Assembly (NCBI RefSeq): GCF_000234665.1
Contig: NC_018307.1
Span: 311,931-375,930, forward strand
Direction: 5' to 3'
DNA: 64,000 nt
DNA from: Leishmania mexicana MHOM/GT/2001/U1103
Taxonomy: Eukaryota; Euglenozoa; Kinetoplastea; Trypanosomatida; Trypanosomatidae
The position numbers and the translations under genes were made by a program. Shown here piece after piece: positions 20,901 to 31,000 of the stretch; the first letter of the stretch is position 1, and every line of letters starts with the position of its first letter. The notes below the pieces were generated by a model. That model was not told the DNA's origin. It worked only from the letters and a program-made list of their open reading frames with translations, and did not search any database.

Positions 20901-21883
20901 CTGGCATCCGCGGCTGGCATGGGAACGCTATGGGTAGCATCATCGGCTGGCAGGACATCGGCGATGTCGCGCTCCTCCGTGTTTCCCGAGACGGAGCGTT
21001 GACGCGAGGAGAAGAGGGCCGACAGGGTCGTTTGAATGAAGGTTGAGGTGCCCATCACCAGCTGCTGCTGCTGCTCCTGCGGCTGGTGAGGGTGGCATAT
21101 TTCGTCATCGTCTTCATGGTGACACTTCATGGCACTCGTCTCCGCCGTTGCTGCGGGCGTGAGGGAGGTGGACGGGGAGGAGGCCGGGGTACGCACCCCG
21201 TCCGTCGCTACCAGCTGCAGCGGCTCTGACCCCACGGACGCCCGCGCACTCTCCGCTGCGTATGACGACACCAACACCGCAGGGGACGCTAAAGACGGTG
21301 GCGGAACCCGGTATGCAGCATCCCTCGCCGGTGGTGTGGCGTCGGCGGCGGTGCTGCTGCTGACGAGGGCAAGGGGAGGCGAAAGGGCTTGCGGTCGGCT
21401 GCTCGCCAGGTGATGTCGTGGGGTCGCTGCCTCTGCGCCTTCGGTACAGGGGACCGGTGCAACTCTGTCTTGGTGGTTCCATGCAGTTGCCATGCTGCTG
21501 TTGGGGCTCACTGGAACCTTGACGTAGAGTCGCTGCGGGTGGCCACATGAGCGGACGTCTGTGTTGTACAGCTGCAGCTCATGCGGTGCGACAAGCTCTG
21601 CGATTCTGTGCGCCGCGTCCGGCAGCGGCGGTTGTGGTGAATCATCCATCAGCCGACGAGCACCTGGCAGCGCTGAACGGTTGGCGAGGTTACTTGAGCG
21701 ATGCAGCGGGAGTGGCGGCGACAGGGGGGCGGATACAGAAGTGGGAGCCGACGGCGGGTGTGACGCGGTTGGTGGTGGGGAGCGCAGGTGCAGCGGTTTG
21801 CGCGCTGTCGCCGCCTCACGCTCTGCGCGGAAAGACCGAGGGGAGTCGGCGTCCGGCGCCTTCGATGAGGGTGGCAAGTTCAT
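14948..21883 (-). CDS. Giant low-complexity protein with central coiled coil (2311 aa)
   Basis: An uninterrupted 2311-codon ORF from the ATG at 21883. Most of the protein is Ser/Ala/Pro/Thr-rich and predicted disordered. Three stretches look ordered. A Glu/Leu/Arg-rich helical segment lies at about 941-998. A longer probable coiled coil runs from about 1144 to 1288, rich in Leu/Glu/Arg/Gln. A short acidic motif (DDSDWELVEEV) lies near 1333. The C-terminal third has repeated RR/SP-rich stretches. I recognise no catalytic domain. The size and composition resemble the giant ORF at the left edge, and both may be cytoskeleton- or flagellum-associated scaffolds, which is inference. The polypyrimidine run and first AG upstream lie almost on top of the start codon (see findings). 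Confidence 0.85.
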   Translation of the reverse strand: MNLPPSSKAPDADSPRSFRAEREAATARKPLHLRSPPPTASHPPSAPTSVSAPLSPPLPLHRSSNLANRSALPGARRLMDDSPQPPLPDAAHRIAELVAPHELQLYNTDVRSCGHPQRLYVKVPVSPNSSMATAWNHQDRVAPVPCTEGAEAATPRHHLASSRPQALSPPLALVSSSTAADATPPARDAAYRVPPPSLASPAVLVSSYAAESARASVGSEPLQLVATDGVRTPASSPSTSLTPAATAETSAMKCHHEDDDEICHPHQPQEQQQQLVMGTSTFIQTTLSALFSSRQRSVSGNTEERDIADVLPADDATHSVPMPAADASGDERNLLVQLTEDTTYRGASAHASPAEVHRPQEGVSSAVMPSWAGREATAVTKEGAMLPAQLFTTAVREEVSASSTRSVSHVRSSTERSDIHFSSATAATPPSVRAECWAETEPAVPDPWQFTGHSAHTTPHSQPAPIRGTYPSSAAPAAAASTAPCSTDREELVDAHLDDEAEVWLLGVPSQPSATAQEEQQAQLYALQPTGAEVSEVPPSPVGNGEDRPAIVPVDASRSPVTPSLPREPSVVQHRYDDVNDATATAVAERVQQQHARREDIAVAETHITARDGIDEVVEGSREDGVGHTATVLTASPAVVTADAHAPSSRTSFSSSSRLSFRVEKGAAERPVTDAAAAHFPVGILEDEVEKAPSALAAPEPPAARGGSADDDGDGLDVAMPRTDASEDVGTAAAADRGANVTRARNHQLAVAATGGEEVVVADVRETQHRTPIPCAAGGTVPATCVVARSSPSDRGLVPPPTQHTVPPALPAAMIDGAYGARAALRAHDAPPSAADTTSMWRWPPQPSPCDRSQCDHHHHLSGGEQQQWCSAASLFQRRPVARDLLADVDVMNDEEDNARGKAIAGQPRGPVRFEGRDDQLVPQHASSSAAAPPPSPPTADVVDRFVLAHRRRIADAPLHELMELEREGRRMVMLDMLQDREAVLQEKVFDFSMLALLPARPSAVAAAAATRRWTGTSTGTSSSVARDGAAAPQRAWVPPLPPSPLTPAASASMSRSAAASVLATVTAPPPTSREEVERLLRMRGLSGSLSLGIVSAALLADELLRREVVEGAEASARTLLLRLCRCGADALDPYSVVVQEALARQRLMAMERLEGQQARSLENSPAADTLELLRIGRELALCHMMEDNERREVIEKAEQLGRQRLRELHLRGLAARLRQCELLQSSMDVALRDAIDDVVFDETQAREELRVEAIREMTVLLESASGTVVRDAARQRHRQLQQQREDATPQRSQEQVRLSATDAKSGSSAAAGHEQATPAAASGSNAPAGEDVEDDSDWELVEEVNELSVGGDVAVFDAAEPPMKSATAAATEAAATANGFPALVADGTPDFFEWDPTSNSASSLSTRSNARKRHLSSSQQPPHPQQQHTSTSSPSPHLTNMTALTVTTTTTSSGQAAGGDSGDSAPQVKQKDVAINASGTTTSDGRRSPTTVLPTEEKQQLVQGREPVNPAEVSVLLHALRCAEAAVRDKHKASLQTEATVEKGSAAPAWPQGQENSAAVSAGNLDGGVAQSGSTLSRPPLSQEQYQVVSVDDVVDASHQPRTTMPSRHASTTRGPSFINRHTIPCSLTDSPRRGYAALMRKYTPQREPQSSPLLAAAAAASASSPSTSSSSSSRPYADGDVYAYDPQRTRHSRPARRAAFETDPDRRAPWKRSYEYIGDKEAVSSAEAALGVCKDSGTGAPASVSEPTPQTPAREVSPAQRRRALSAFEPSHVPSASTVPLVLEVITEMRSTRSSPATNVTVSPMSSGARPNQSPTRARSPQAYAAPTAAWTQYVQDQQLVRCVRNGGAATHVNLDQSSCSRRRWGHAEDHTVQHASAPQAPLLITRLPLECGPGVWMSSPRCAHGGVHVVATTTPPRTRPAPATLADAFSQAARTGDVVHLPTTVAELLRAPQHTHLPCPASAKPMKGSSCQPAEDRHARRQHPTPYNYVDVFYKYRDRSPHCSAPAVPSADASVQPPSTPSAAFISARCTAVREREMNHELRQLRQALSPSHARRATPSPPARAGRGGSSTRVASSRRGSSTSSGSALITTAAATWGEDEVLADASAEPEYSYFDDEDAFALRSAAAVSRAGRHRAVARRCQPQQQPCHGALRAPAWSPASPPAPPPRQERRQSVSDAASGHHGGDRDRVFPAGYRVPPAPSPCSNFSCTPPSLSYSLHQGLMAASLSSPASPSATVVPSVVASSWRNPPTPPAAASLWSPSRHGMLHSGRSRGGGNATRSNGDHILRQDRRTPSSAAAPVRVVNFA

Positions 21884-22671
21884 GTCTATTTTCGGCGTAC
21901 GGGAAGCGGTGTGTGTGTGGGGGGGGGAGGAGGAGGAGGAGGGCTGCGCGTGCGTCTGTATTCATATCGCTCAATCACTCACAGCCACTGCAGCGTGGCG
22001 CTTGGTCCTGGCAGCCCGCCTGGCAGCAGTGGGCGCCTTTGGGCAGAGGCAGACGCACGGACGGCGGTGTGCCAGATGAAGGACGTGCAGAGAGATGGGG
22101 ATGGTCACGCTAAGTTCAGGGCAACGGTGGCCCGTAGACACACACACACACACAAGCACAGAGGCTAATGAGCCCGCTGCTGGTCGGCGGTGTTGGGTGT
22201 AACGCCGCGGCTGTGATGGTAGTCGTCGGCTTCGATTCGTTGCCATGCGCAGGTGCGCGATGCGGACGTGAAAGGGAAGGGGAGGCGGACGAGGGGAGGG
22301 GGAGGGGTGGCGGCGGCAGTGAATCATTCTCGGGTTCATCAGGGCACTCGCGGTGACGGACTGCGGCACACGCGCGCAAGCACCTTGGGGTGTGCGTACA
22401 CACGTGTACACATGTGTGTACGCTTCATTGGGATGGTGACGGGTGGAAGAGGCTCGATCCCTGTGTGCGACCCCGCAAAGACGGACCTGACGGACAGACA
22501 CGGCCACACATGCCGCAGCAGCCGCGCAGATGGCCCCCTCCCCCGCTCTCTTCATGGGGAGGTCGGTGCGATGTGTCGCCATAGATGCTGGTGGCCAGGT
22601 CCTGGATGGTGTTACGTCACAGCGACTGGCGAGGCGGGGTGGGTGGGCAGAGTTGGAGGCAGGAGTCGTGT
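21884..22671. other. Intergenic spacer with polypyrimidine tract and (CA)n
   Basis: The part next to the 2311-aa gene contains, on the sense strand, a TCC/poly-C/(AC)n polypyrimidine stretch (about 21908-21945), an obvious trans-splicing signal. A (CA)n tract lies at 22138-22154. The rest is the 3'UTR of the 1536-aa gene. No gene seen. Confidence 0.6.
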
Positions 22672-25600
22672 TCAGATGCCGAGCGCCGCCGCGTCGGCTG
22701 CCTCGTACACGCGTCGCAGCAGGTGGATAAGGCGACGGTCCTGCACGCTGCCAGGAGCCACGAGGAGCTCCAGCCGACGCAGGAAGGCGAGAAGCCCCTC
22801 GAGACCGAGGAAACTTTTTCCGATGGTCTTCCCAGCCGCGTCCACGGCGGCGACCTTCTCCCCGTCGCTCGCACCATCCCGGTTGCCTTCAACGGGTATG
22901 CGAAGCAGCTCGCACAGAATCTCCAGCACAGTGTGAGGTAACGTGCGCTGCAGAACCGCCTGCGTGGCGGCGGCCGCGTCCATGCGCTCAGCCGCCACCG
23001 TCGACGCTGCCGCTTCATTCTTACGGCGGTTGGCACCGCCACGAGTGTGTGAGTAGGGCAGCAACATGAGGTCCGCCAAGCACTCGCCCAGCACCTCCCG
23101 CAGCCGCGTCTGCGACGCCGGCTCGCCGTCGTGCTGCAGCGCCCGCCACCCGGTGCGGTACACCCGCGCACCAAACAAGGTTGTTATGTGGTGTCGCCGC
23201 TGCCAGCTGCTCGGCATCAGCACCAGCGTGTCCTCTCCCTCGGTACACAGGGGGTCCCCGGACGACGACGACGCCGACCGCGGCACCACGCAGTCGAAGA
23301 GGTGCTGGAGATACCCCAGCCATAGCCGCAGCAGCCCGCGTGGCCGACAGGCATAGCCGAAGACGCAGCTGTGCACCGTCGTCACGAGACCGCGGAAGGC
23401 GGCGATGTCCTCCGAAGTGCAGAAGGTGACGGTGCGGCCAACGAACTCGCCAACCTCGTCTTCACGCGCCATGCGATGCTGCTCCTCCAGCGCAGCGCGG
23501 AGGCCGTGAAGGGCGCGGCCGCAGCTGCGGTAGGCACCGACCACCATCAGCAGCCCGCACGGCGCTGAGGCGAGAGAGGTGGAGGCGAGCTGCCCGTGGC
23601 GGGCGAGAGCCGCAGCGAAGCGCGCGTCTACAGCGTCCTCAGAAGGGCCGGACGGCGCTGTTAACGTGGGGTTGCGGGCGCCAGCGGCAACGGAGACCGA
23701 CGCCGCTTCGTCTCCGCGGTGCGCGAGGAGCGGGTTGTCTCGGCGGCACTGCGCGTCGATCTGTGCTGTCTCTCTAGCCAGGGTTGCTGCACCTCTGTCG
23801 CTCCGCACGGCTGGGGAGCCCACCTCAGCGACGCCAGAGAAACCCCACGGCGAGGCCACAGCAGTCGTCGGGGATGATGGCGCCGCTGACGTGCTCGCAG
23901 GCTCGGCAGCACCGAACCACGCTGCCATCTCCGTCACCGTCGCTGCCCTGTTAGTCGATAGCCCCCCTCTGTGTCGCGTGCAGTGACGCAGACACAGGGC
24001 GGTGTGCCGCTGCACCGTGACATAGACCTCTTCCAAGTCCCACGGGAGCGAAGCGAGACCGCTGGCAAGGAGCAACAGGATATCCTCGGCGACAGCGGTG
24101 TCTGCCCACACCGGCGACCCCTCCGTCGCATTGCATGGTAAGAAGCTGTCTGCGCTACCCCGATCGACTTCTCCATCGTGCTGCCTACTCCCTAAGAGTG
24201 TCATGAGCGGCAGGAGGTACGACGCGAGCAGTGCCTCATCCTCGCGCGCCACGCGACCTCGCCGCTCCAGTTGCAGCAGCACACCATGCGTCAGCAGCAT
24301 CCACAGGCGCGTGTCACGACGCAGGAGGCACACGAGGGGCTGCTGAGGGAGCGGTGGTGTCGTCCTTGTGGCTGAGCCGGACGCTGCGGCGAGGGACGGA
24401 GAGGAGCTGGCGGAGCTTACATCTGGCGGGCCCATCAGGAGGTGGGAGAGCCGCCGCACAGAGAGGGTGAAGAGTCGCTGCCGTTCAGGGCGGAGAATAA
24501 AGAAACAGCTCTGGTCGTACACGGCGTAGAAGTCTGCGGCGATGTCGCACAACGCTGCAGTCCATGCGTCGTTGCTAGCACTGCTGCTGCTCGCCGCAAC
24601 CCCGCCGGCAGGGCTGTGCGCGAGGGCGGCAAGAAAACGCGCCGTGGCCGCGCCATCATCTGCGTTGTTCCAGCCACGGACGTCGTCGTTGGCGCCCGCG
24701 CTGCCGTCACACGACTTCGACACTGCCGCGGTCGCGGTGGTCGGTGCTGCAGTGCTGCTCAGCAACGGCAACGGCAGCGGCAGCGGCGAAGTGGCGCGGT
24801 GCCGCCCATGCGTCAACGCCTGCTCCATGCAGTGGAAGGCATCCGTCATTACAGCGGATAGATGCCGCCCACGCCGCCGCCAGTGGCGCTTGAACTGCGC
24901 GGCAAACGGCCCAGCCGCCACCTCGGCTGAGTCGCTCGCTCCAACGGTGTCGCCGGCCTGCTCTGTGCCAGTGGTGCTCATCCACGACGCCTCCTCCGGT
25001 ACCTGCACGCGCAGCAGCGTTGGGTACAACTGCCATAGGTACACACCGGCCTGGGTGCACAGCGTCGACCTTCCCTGATGCGGGCCCATCGCGGCGGCGG
25101 GTGCATGCCCTAAAGATGCAACCAAGCACTGCGAAAATGCGTCCTGCAGCGCCACCACGTTGTGCGCCACCGCCTGCAGAGCGGAGGGGTCCGCAAAGGT
25201 GGAGCTGTGCAGACCGCCGCTGCGGAGGGCGAGGGCAGCCTCTCCGTACACACGTAGCGTGTCGCGCAGCTCTGCAGTGAAGGCACGAACGGTACCCTCC
25301 AGGAGCCGTCTGTACAAGAGTTCAGTCATGCATGCCGGTAGCACATCGGTGGCTGCCGTTGTGAGCACACCGGCGCATGCCCCGGCCGGCACGTGCTCGT
25401 CGGCGCGATTGCCGCTCAGTGCCGCCATCAGCATCGTCTCTACGGAGGCGAGCAGTGTGGAGCACCACAGCCAGTGCGTCTCGGATGGCGCGTGCTGCTT
25501 CACGTCTGCAGCGAGCCGCAGTCGACGCCAGTGCGCCTGCTGCGCCGCCGCCATCCGATGCACATCCGCCTTCTCCAGGTCTTCCTCCTCCAACGTGCGG

Positions 25601-27282
25601 GCCAGCACGTCGTTTGTGTAGAGGTCCGCACCGTAGTAGCCGTAGAGGATGTACCAGCACCGCCACACCAGGTGCGCCTGCCGCTGCGCCGCCGAGCTCA
25701 GGGCAGCACGCAGAGCCGCGAACGACTCTACAGCTGTCATGCGCGGGACGTCAGTGCGCGGCGCGGCGCGTCGCGGTGGTAGCTCAACTCGGATGCGCTT
25801 CTCCGCCGGCGCCTTCTCCTCTGCCTTCACACTGCTGCTGCTGTCGCAGTCGGCGCGCATCTCGTGACCACCGCAGCGGTATACCATCTGAGCTGCGCGC
25901 TGAACCTCTGCCTCTGTCAACGGACTCGCCCACTCTGCCCATGCAGCTCTCGCGCGGCCGAGCAGTCGTATGATGAGGCTGGCAAGGATGGCGTAGCCGC
26001 CTTGGCCGAGCACCATGAAGGACTGCGCTGCCTTGGCAAGGGCGCCAGTGAAATACACTATCTCCCCGGTGTGTTGCCGCTGCTGATCCCGCATCGCCGC
26101 CCGGCGTACGTCTATTGCCTTCAGCGTCGCTGACGCCTCAGATGGCGGCGCTGCTGCTGCGGCAGCCACCAGCTTGACGAGGTCGTCCGACCACGACTGC
26201 TCCTTACGCAGTGCCTCGCGCACGCTGGCTGTGCCAAGAGCGCCGAGCAGCTCGTGCATGGTGACGGCGCCGTCACACTCAAGGACTGTCGTGGCGGACG
26301 GCGACGACGATGACGGTGTTGGTGCCGTCGTGGTTGTTGCCGCCGCGTCTGCGGCAGGAGGGGCAGCAGCGCGCTGCTGTGTCCACTGCGTGTACATAGG
26401 AACAAGTAGGTAGCGCAGCCACAGCAGTGGGGCATCCTGTACGAGGTGTCTGGCGAGGGTCGTGACAGGCGTCTCTCCAGTGGACGCCGGCTGCAGCTGT
26501 GGTGGGGGGTAGTTGTGGTGGAGCGGCAGGTGGAGCTGCAGCGCCTCAAGCGCCTGCTGCATCATGAACGTCCAGCTCGGTGACGGCGCCGGTACCGGCG
26601 CGTCGCTGCTACTCACAACAGCACTCGCCGCCGCTTCTACCCTCTCCGCTTCACTGTGGCGACTCGGCGGTGGGTGGGGCGGATGGGCGCCGTGGCCGCT
26701 CAGCTGAGGCTCGACGAAACTCTCGCCGTCCATCCTTTTGATTTCTTCTTCGCGCCCGAGTGCCGTCGCGTCCGCTGTCTCGGCGTTGTTGGCGCCTGTC
26801 GGGCTACTCTCACCGGACTCGCCCGCCACAACCGCATCATCCGTGCCTCCATCCTCTTCGTCTTCGACGTCGCCCAAGCGCACCCACTGCTGCACCATCC
26901 ATGACGGGTAGTCGCCGCCCCAGAGCATTGCCGTTGTCTCTGCAATGAAGCGCGCGTGCGGCCCTTCGTGCAGCGTGTCCGCAACTGCCGCAGGCGACGT
27001 CGATGCCGACGACGGTGTACATGACGGTAATGCTGCTGCAGTGGCCATCGACACGGATGACTCGATGGCGGCCCATAGCAGCGACAACTCCGAAAGCTCC
27101 GTGTCTTCCACGGCTGCGTGTGGTCCAGTGGTGACAACACGCTGGAGACGGGGCAGAAGGCTCGTCGCTGCTGCAGTCGTGGTAGCGGCAGGGTTGCCTG
27201 TCGCGGCGGGCTCAGCGTTGGAGAAGGGCAGAGGACGCTCGCGTGGTGGCGAGGAGGAGATGTGTGATTGGCTGCTCTTCAT
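22672..27282 (-). CDS. Large conserved hypothetical protein (1536 aa), helix-rich
   Basis: The frame opens at a GTG (27309), but the first ATG is at 27282, giving 1536 aa starting MKSSQSHIS. The first 250 residues or so are Ser/Ala/Pro-rich, with an acidic patch. The remainder is long alpha-helical sequence with many Leu, Ala, Trp and Tyr residues, interrupted by Ser/Ala/Thr low-complexity linkers, for example around 900-940 and 1180-1230. Aromatic-rich helical stretches (LVWRCWYILYGYYGADLY near 560) and the overall helical-solenoid look would suit a scaffold such as a nucleoporin or trafficking-complex subunit, but I see no diagnostic motif and do not assign one. No signal peptide or clear membrane segment. 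Confidence 0.75.
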   Translation of the reverse strand: MKSSQSHISSSPPRERPLPFSNAEPAATGNPAATTTAAATSLLPRLQRVVTTGPHAAVEDTELSELSLLWAAIESSVSMATAAALPSCTPSSASTSPAAVADTLHEGPHARFIAETTAMLWGGDYPSWMVQQWVRLGDVEDEEDGGTDDAVVAGESGESSPTGANNAETADATALGREEEIKRMDGESFVEPQLSGHGAHPPHPPPSRHSEAERVEAAASAVVSSSDAPVPAPSPSWTFMMQQALEALQLHLPLHHNYPPPQLQPASTGETPVTTLARHLVQDAPLLWLRYLLVPMYTQWTQQRAAAPPAADAAATTTTAPTPSSSSPSATTVLECDGAVTMHELLGALGTASVREALRKEQSWSDDLVKLVAAAAAAPPSEASATLKAIDVRRAAMRDQQRQHTGEIVYFTGALAKAAQSFMVLGQGGYAILASLIIRLLGRARAAWAEWASPLTEAEVQRAAQMVYRCGGHEMRADCDSSSSVKAEEKAPAEKRIRVELPPRRAAPRTDVPRMTAVESFAALRAALSSAAQRQAHLVWRCWYILYGYYGADLYTNDVLARTLEEEDLEKADVHRMAAAQQAHWRRLRLAADVKQHAPSETHWLWCSTLLASVETMLMAALSGNRADEHVPAGACAGVLTTAATDVLPACMTELLYRRLLEGTVRAFTAELRDTLRVYGEAALALRSGGLHSSTFADPSALQAVAHNVVALQDAFSQCLVASLGHAPAAAMGPHQGRSTLCTQAGVYLWQLYPTLLRVQVPEEASWMSTTGTEQAGDTVGASDSAEVAAGPFAAQFKRHWRRRGRHLSAVMTDAFHCMEQALTHGRHRATSPLPLPLPLLSSTAAPTTATAAVSKSCDGSAGANDDVRGWNNADDGAATARFLAALAHSPAGGVAASSSSASNDAWTAALCDIAADFYAVYDQSCFFILRPERQRLFTLSVRRLSHLLMGPPDVSSASSSPSLAAASGSATRTTPPLPQQPLVCLLRRDTRLWMLLTHGVLLQLERRGRVAREDEALLASYLLPLMTLLGSRQHDGEVDRGSADSFLPCNATEGSPVWADTAVAEDILLLLASGLASLPWDLEEVYVTVQRHTALCLRHCTRHRGGLSTNRAATVTEMAAWFGAAEPASTSAAPSSPTTAVASPWGFSGVAEVGSPAVRSDRGAATLARETAQIDAQCRRDNPLLAHRGDEAASVSVAAGARNPTLTAPSGPSEDAVDARFAAALARHGQLASTSLASAPCGLLMVVGAYRSCGRALHGLRAALEEQHRMAREDEVGEFVGRTVTFCTSEDIAAFRGLVTTVHSCVFGYACRPRGLLRLWLGYLQHLFDCVVPRSASSSSGDPLCTEGEDTLVLMPSSWQRRHHITTLFGARVYRTGWRALQHDGEPASQTRLREVLGECLADLMLLPYSHTRGGANRRKNEAAASTVAAERMDAAAATQAVLQRTLPHTVLEILCELLRIPVEGNRDGASDGEKVAAVDAAGKTIGKSFLGLEGLLAFLRRLELLVAPGSVQDRRLIHLLRRVYEAADAAALGI

Positions 27283-28050
27283 GGTGACAAGCCACCCCCT
27301 CTTGACCACCGTGTGGGTGGGAGAGTGAGCACCGTGTTTCTTCGTGCGTCGGACACCCTGCGGCCTCTCTCGCCTGGTCAGACGGAGTTCTATGAGGGCA
27401 CACGTGCGGCGATCGCTCCCAGCTGTGGGCCCGCTTGCACCCGGTGTGTGTGTTGGGTGTTGGAGGAGACGGAGGGGCGGAGAAGAGAGACTTTATTCAT
27501 AACGAATAGCATGAGTGCGCCTCACCGTCGCGTGCGTGTGCGTGATGCACGTGTTGCTGGCGGAGGCGGGGGACTGGAAAACTCGCCGCCGCCGCCGTCG
27601 CTGCCAGCACTGTTATGGGCCGTCATGTGTCCCGCCGCCGCCTTCCACCCACACGCTTTCTCTCGTCCCTATGCCCGTTGCTTCCCGCCTGACCAGACAC
27701 GCGCGTGGCGGCCAGACAAGATGCCGCGCGGGCAGTGCGGCATCGAGCGCCGAGGAGACAACGGGGAGGGAGGGAGGGGGAAGGGTGCCGAGGAGAGGTG
27801 GTGGTATGAGGAGGGGGAGGTGCCGAGGCGGACAGGGGCGGTCACCCATGCTCCGTATGAGCCGCCGAACCGCCACCTCCAGTCACGGTGTGCCGTGCCT
27901 TCTTGTGCGTGTATGAGTGTTCGCTGATGCGCGAATTTCTATGACTGCGTAGAGTTGTCTCCAGGTGTGATCACACGCATCTGGGGCCTCTAATACACAT
28001 CTGTGTGTCGCCGGACTCTCAGGGGAGTTGGCGCTACGACAGCTGCAGCG
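27283..28050. other. Intergenic spacer
   Basis: This spacer lies between the LRR protein gene and the 1536-aa gene. It has a purine-rich plus-strand stretch at about 27760-27835 (polypyrimidine on the sense strand). No gene, RNA or mobile element recognised. Confidence 0.5.
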
Positions 28051-31000
28051 CTAGGCGCTACGCAGGCTTTCTTTTAACTGATCCACGTACTGCTGCAGCA
28101 GCTTTTCGCGGCCGTCGCCGACGAGCAGCGCCACGTATCGCAGGCACGTCTTCGCGTCTCCCATGAGGTGTACCTGCCGCAGCACGTCGGAGCGCTCCGC
28201 CACCTCGCGTGCCCAAGCCCGCTCGTCGACCTCCGTGCTTCCGCCACAACGGGTGACAACTTGCATGCTGCGATCCGTCTGACCTTCGAGCTCAGCCTTG
28301 CTGAGGCCGTAGTAGACGACCACGTCCATCGGCACATATGTGTCCTGCAGCATGCCGCTGTCCTGAATGATCTGCACGCACCGGCGCCGCTCCTGTAGGT
28401 ACGTCGGTGGCAGCTCACGGCTCGACTCGGGCACGGGCATGCGCTTCTGCCGCTGCGCCTCAAGGAGGTCGACGAGGGTCTGCAACGCGTCTTGCAGCGC
28501 ATCTGTGTCTTCGTGGAGCTGCTGCACCCACTTCCTCACGCGCGCACGCTGAGCGTCGTCGATGTGCACCGGTCGCAAGGAGGGGCTTCTCGCGCCTGCA
28601 GACGATGCCACCGACAGTGCAGCGGCGGAGGTCGACCTCGAGTGACTCGACGGCTTCGACGTGGGCGCATTCATGCGCAAAGGCATGCGCTGATAGCGCT
28701 GCAGCTGTGCCTTCTGCGTGCTACCGCCGACACCGGGCGAGGGGCTTCTCTGGGTGCGGCTGGGTGGGTAGATAGCCGTCACATCCACCTCTGCCGGATC
28801 TCTGTAGTCCTGCGGTGTGGGGTGGCGGCGCGCGTGTGCGGTGGGACTCGGGTGCCTCCGAGTCGATGTCGGTGGTGTTCGCAGGTGCGCGGAGTGCGGC
28901 GGGTCGTTCACGCGGTGGAGCGGGACATTATCGTGGAGGATGGATGCGGTGGTGTTCAGCGACGCCACCACCCGCGCTTGTGGATCCTTGGAGATGGGCG
29001 AGCACTCGATCTCCGCATCTTCCGGGGCACGCGGCTGACGCTGATCCGCGGTGTGCAGCGCTGCGTAAGAGCCGCTGGCGCCACGTGCGGCTTCTCCTGA
29101 GAGACGTCCGCTTGCGTCGCCTGCGTAGAGCACCGCCAGCGCAGCGTCATCGCCGTCGCGGTGTGTGCTCCTTGCTGACTGTCCACGAGTCACCACGGCC
29201 GGGCCGTGGAGAACACTACCACCATTGGCAGCCGGACTTGGCGCGCGACCAGTACTCACAGTGCGACGCTGCGGCGCCTGCTGCCGCTGCTGCTGCGATG
29301 GTGGCCCTGCGGAGGCTTCCAGCGTCAACGACTGCGGTGGCTTCGCTGATGGATCACGTCGCAGCCGCGCTGCACGTGGCTTGTATCGGCGGAGGAGCTC
29401 AGCATCCGTCTTGTCCTTCACGCCACCTTCCATCGACGCGCGCTGTCGCTTCTCCGGCGAGGCCGCCGTGTACCCCATCACGTCTGCCATCAGGTTCTCC
29501 ATCCGCTCCGGGTGTGCCACGCCGCCGTACGCGTTGCGCTCCACCGAACCGTGGCGAGTCATCAGGTTGCTCGCGGCCACACTGGCTGCATCACTGCTAC
29601 GGCCGCCAGCGTCCGGCAGCGCACTGTGGCTCCCTTGCAGTTGTTGTTGCGCTGTCGTCATTCGGCGCACGATGGTGTCCTCAAGGTACTTGCGCGACTC
29701 CTCGGCCAGCTGTTTCACAACTGCTCCTCGTAGTAGCCGTCCGTTGGCAGTCAGTCGCCGCTCCCGCACCGCCCGCGCCTGCGCCTCCTTCTCCCTCCGC
29801 GTCTGCGCCATCTGCTGGGCTGCGTGTTGGCTGCGTACAGAGTCGCCGTAGCCCGTCGGAGCCGTCACCCCGCGCGTGAGCATGTGCAGGAGATTCATCG
29901 ACCGCTCATCCGTGGCATCCTCGTCCCCGGCGGCAAACGGTGCCGGCCGACTGCCCTCCCGCCGTCTCGACGACGTGAACGCCACCGAGGACATGGTAGA
30001 GCCGTCAACAGAGGCGCTGCTACCGGCCTTGGCCGCGTGCGCAAGCAGCGACGACGGTGCACCAGCGCCGCTGCCGCTACGAAGAGTCTCTGTGCGCGCG
30101 TACGGTTGCGTGTTGTTGATCATGTTCGGCTGTCGACCCCAGTTGCGCTGGGCAAGGGCTCTGTCTGCCAGACACGAGTTAGCCAAGCGGTGCTCATCGA
30201 CCACCAGCAGGGTGGGGCAGAGGTTGCGCAGCACGGCCATGAAGCCCGGCTTGCCCGACTCCATGATAGGGTTGCCGCGCAGCAGCAGGTGTCGCAGGGC
30301 TGAGCACAGCGACAGCATCCGGAGCGACGCCCAGGTGCGTAGCTCGTTGTACGTGAGGTCGAGTGTCTCGAGAAGGACGAGGTGGGCGACGCCCTCGACC
30401 GCAGTGATGCCGTTGTGGCCCAGGAAGAGATGCGCCACGCTGAGGTTTTTCTCCAGCCCGCTGATGGTGCGCAAACGGTTGCGGCGCGCGTTCAGCACTG
30501 TCAGCATCTTACACCCCTGCAGCCCGCTCAGCTCCGTCAAGTTGTTGACGCTGACGTCAAGGCGCAGCAGCGTCGCCGGCAGTGCGCAGAGGGCGGTGAG
30601 ATGATTGTGACTCAGGTTAAGGACCGTGACAGCGTTGTACGTCGTCCCGCCCAGCAGCGCGGAAGGTAGCTTCGCGCTCGTTGCCGCATCCACGCTGGTT
30701 TCGCCGCCGTGCGAGACGGACCCGTGCAGCTGCTGCTCCGCGGCACTCTCGTAAGCCTCGAGCACATCCCAGACAGTGAGAGCGCCTCCGAACATGTGTG
30801 CCTCCCGCAGTGCGCCGTCGCAGGTCATGAGTGCAGAGAGGTCCAGAACACTATCCAGCACCGGGCTGAGGTTCGCGGTCAGGTCGATCTGATCGTTGCG
30901 GTCTACAAAGGGCTCCCGTGATGCAGAGTCCGCCTTGGCTGGGGTGGAGGCCGCGTGCGCGGCGCCTGTGCGATGGGCAGACCGCTGGCTTTTTGTGGCG

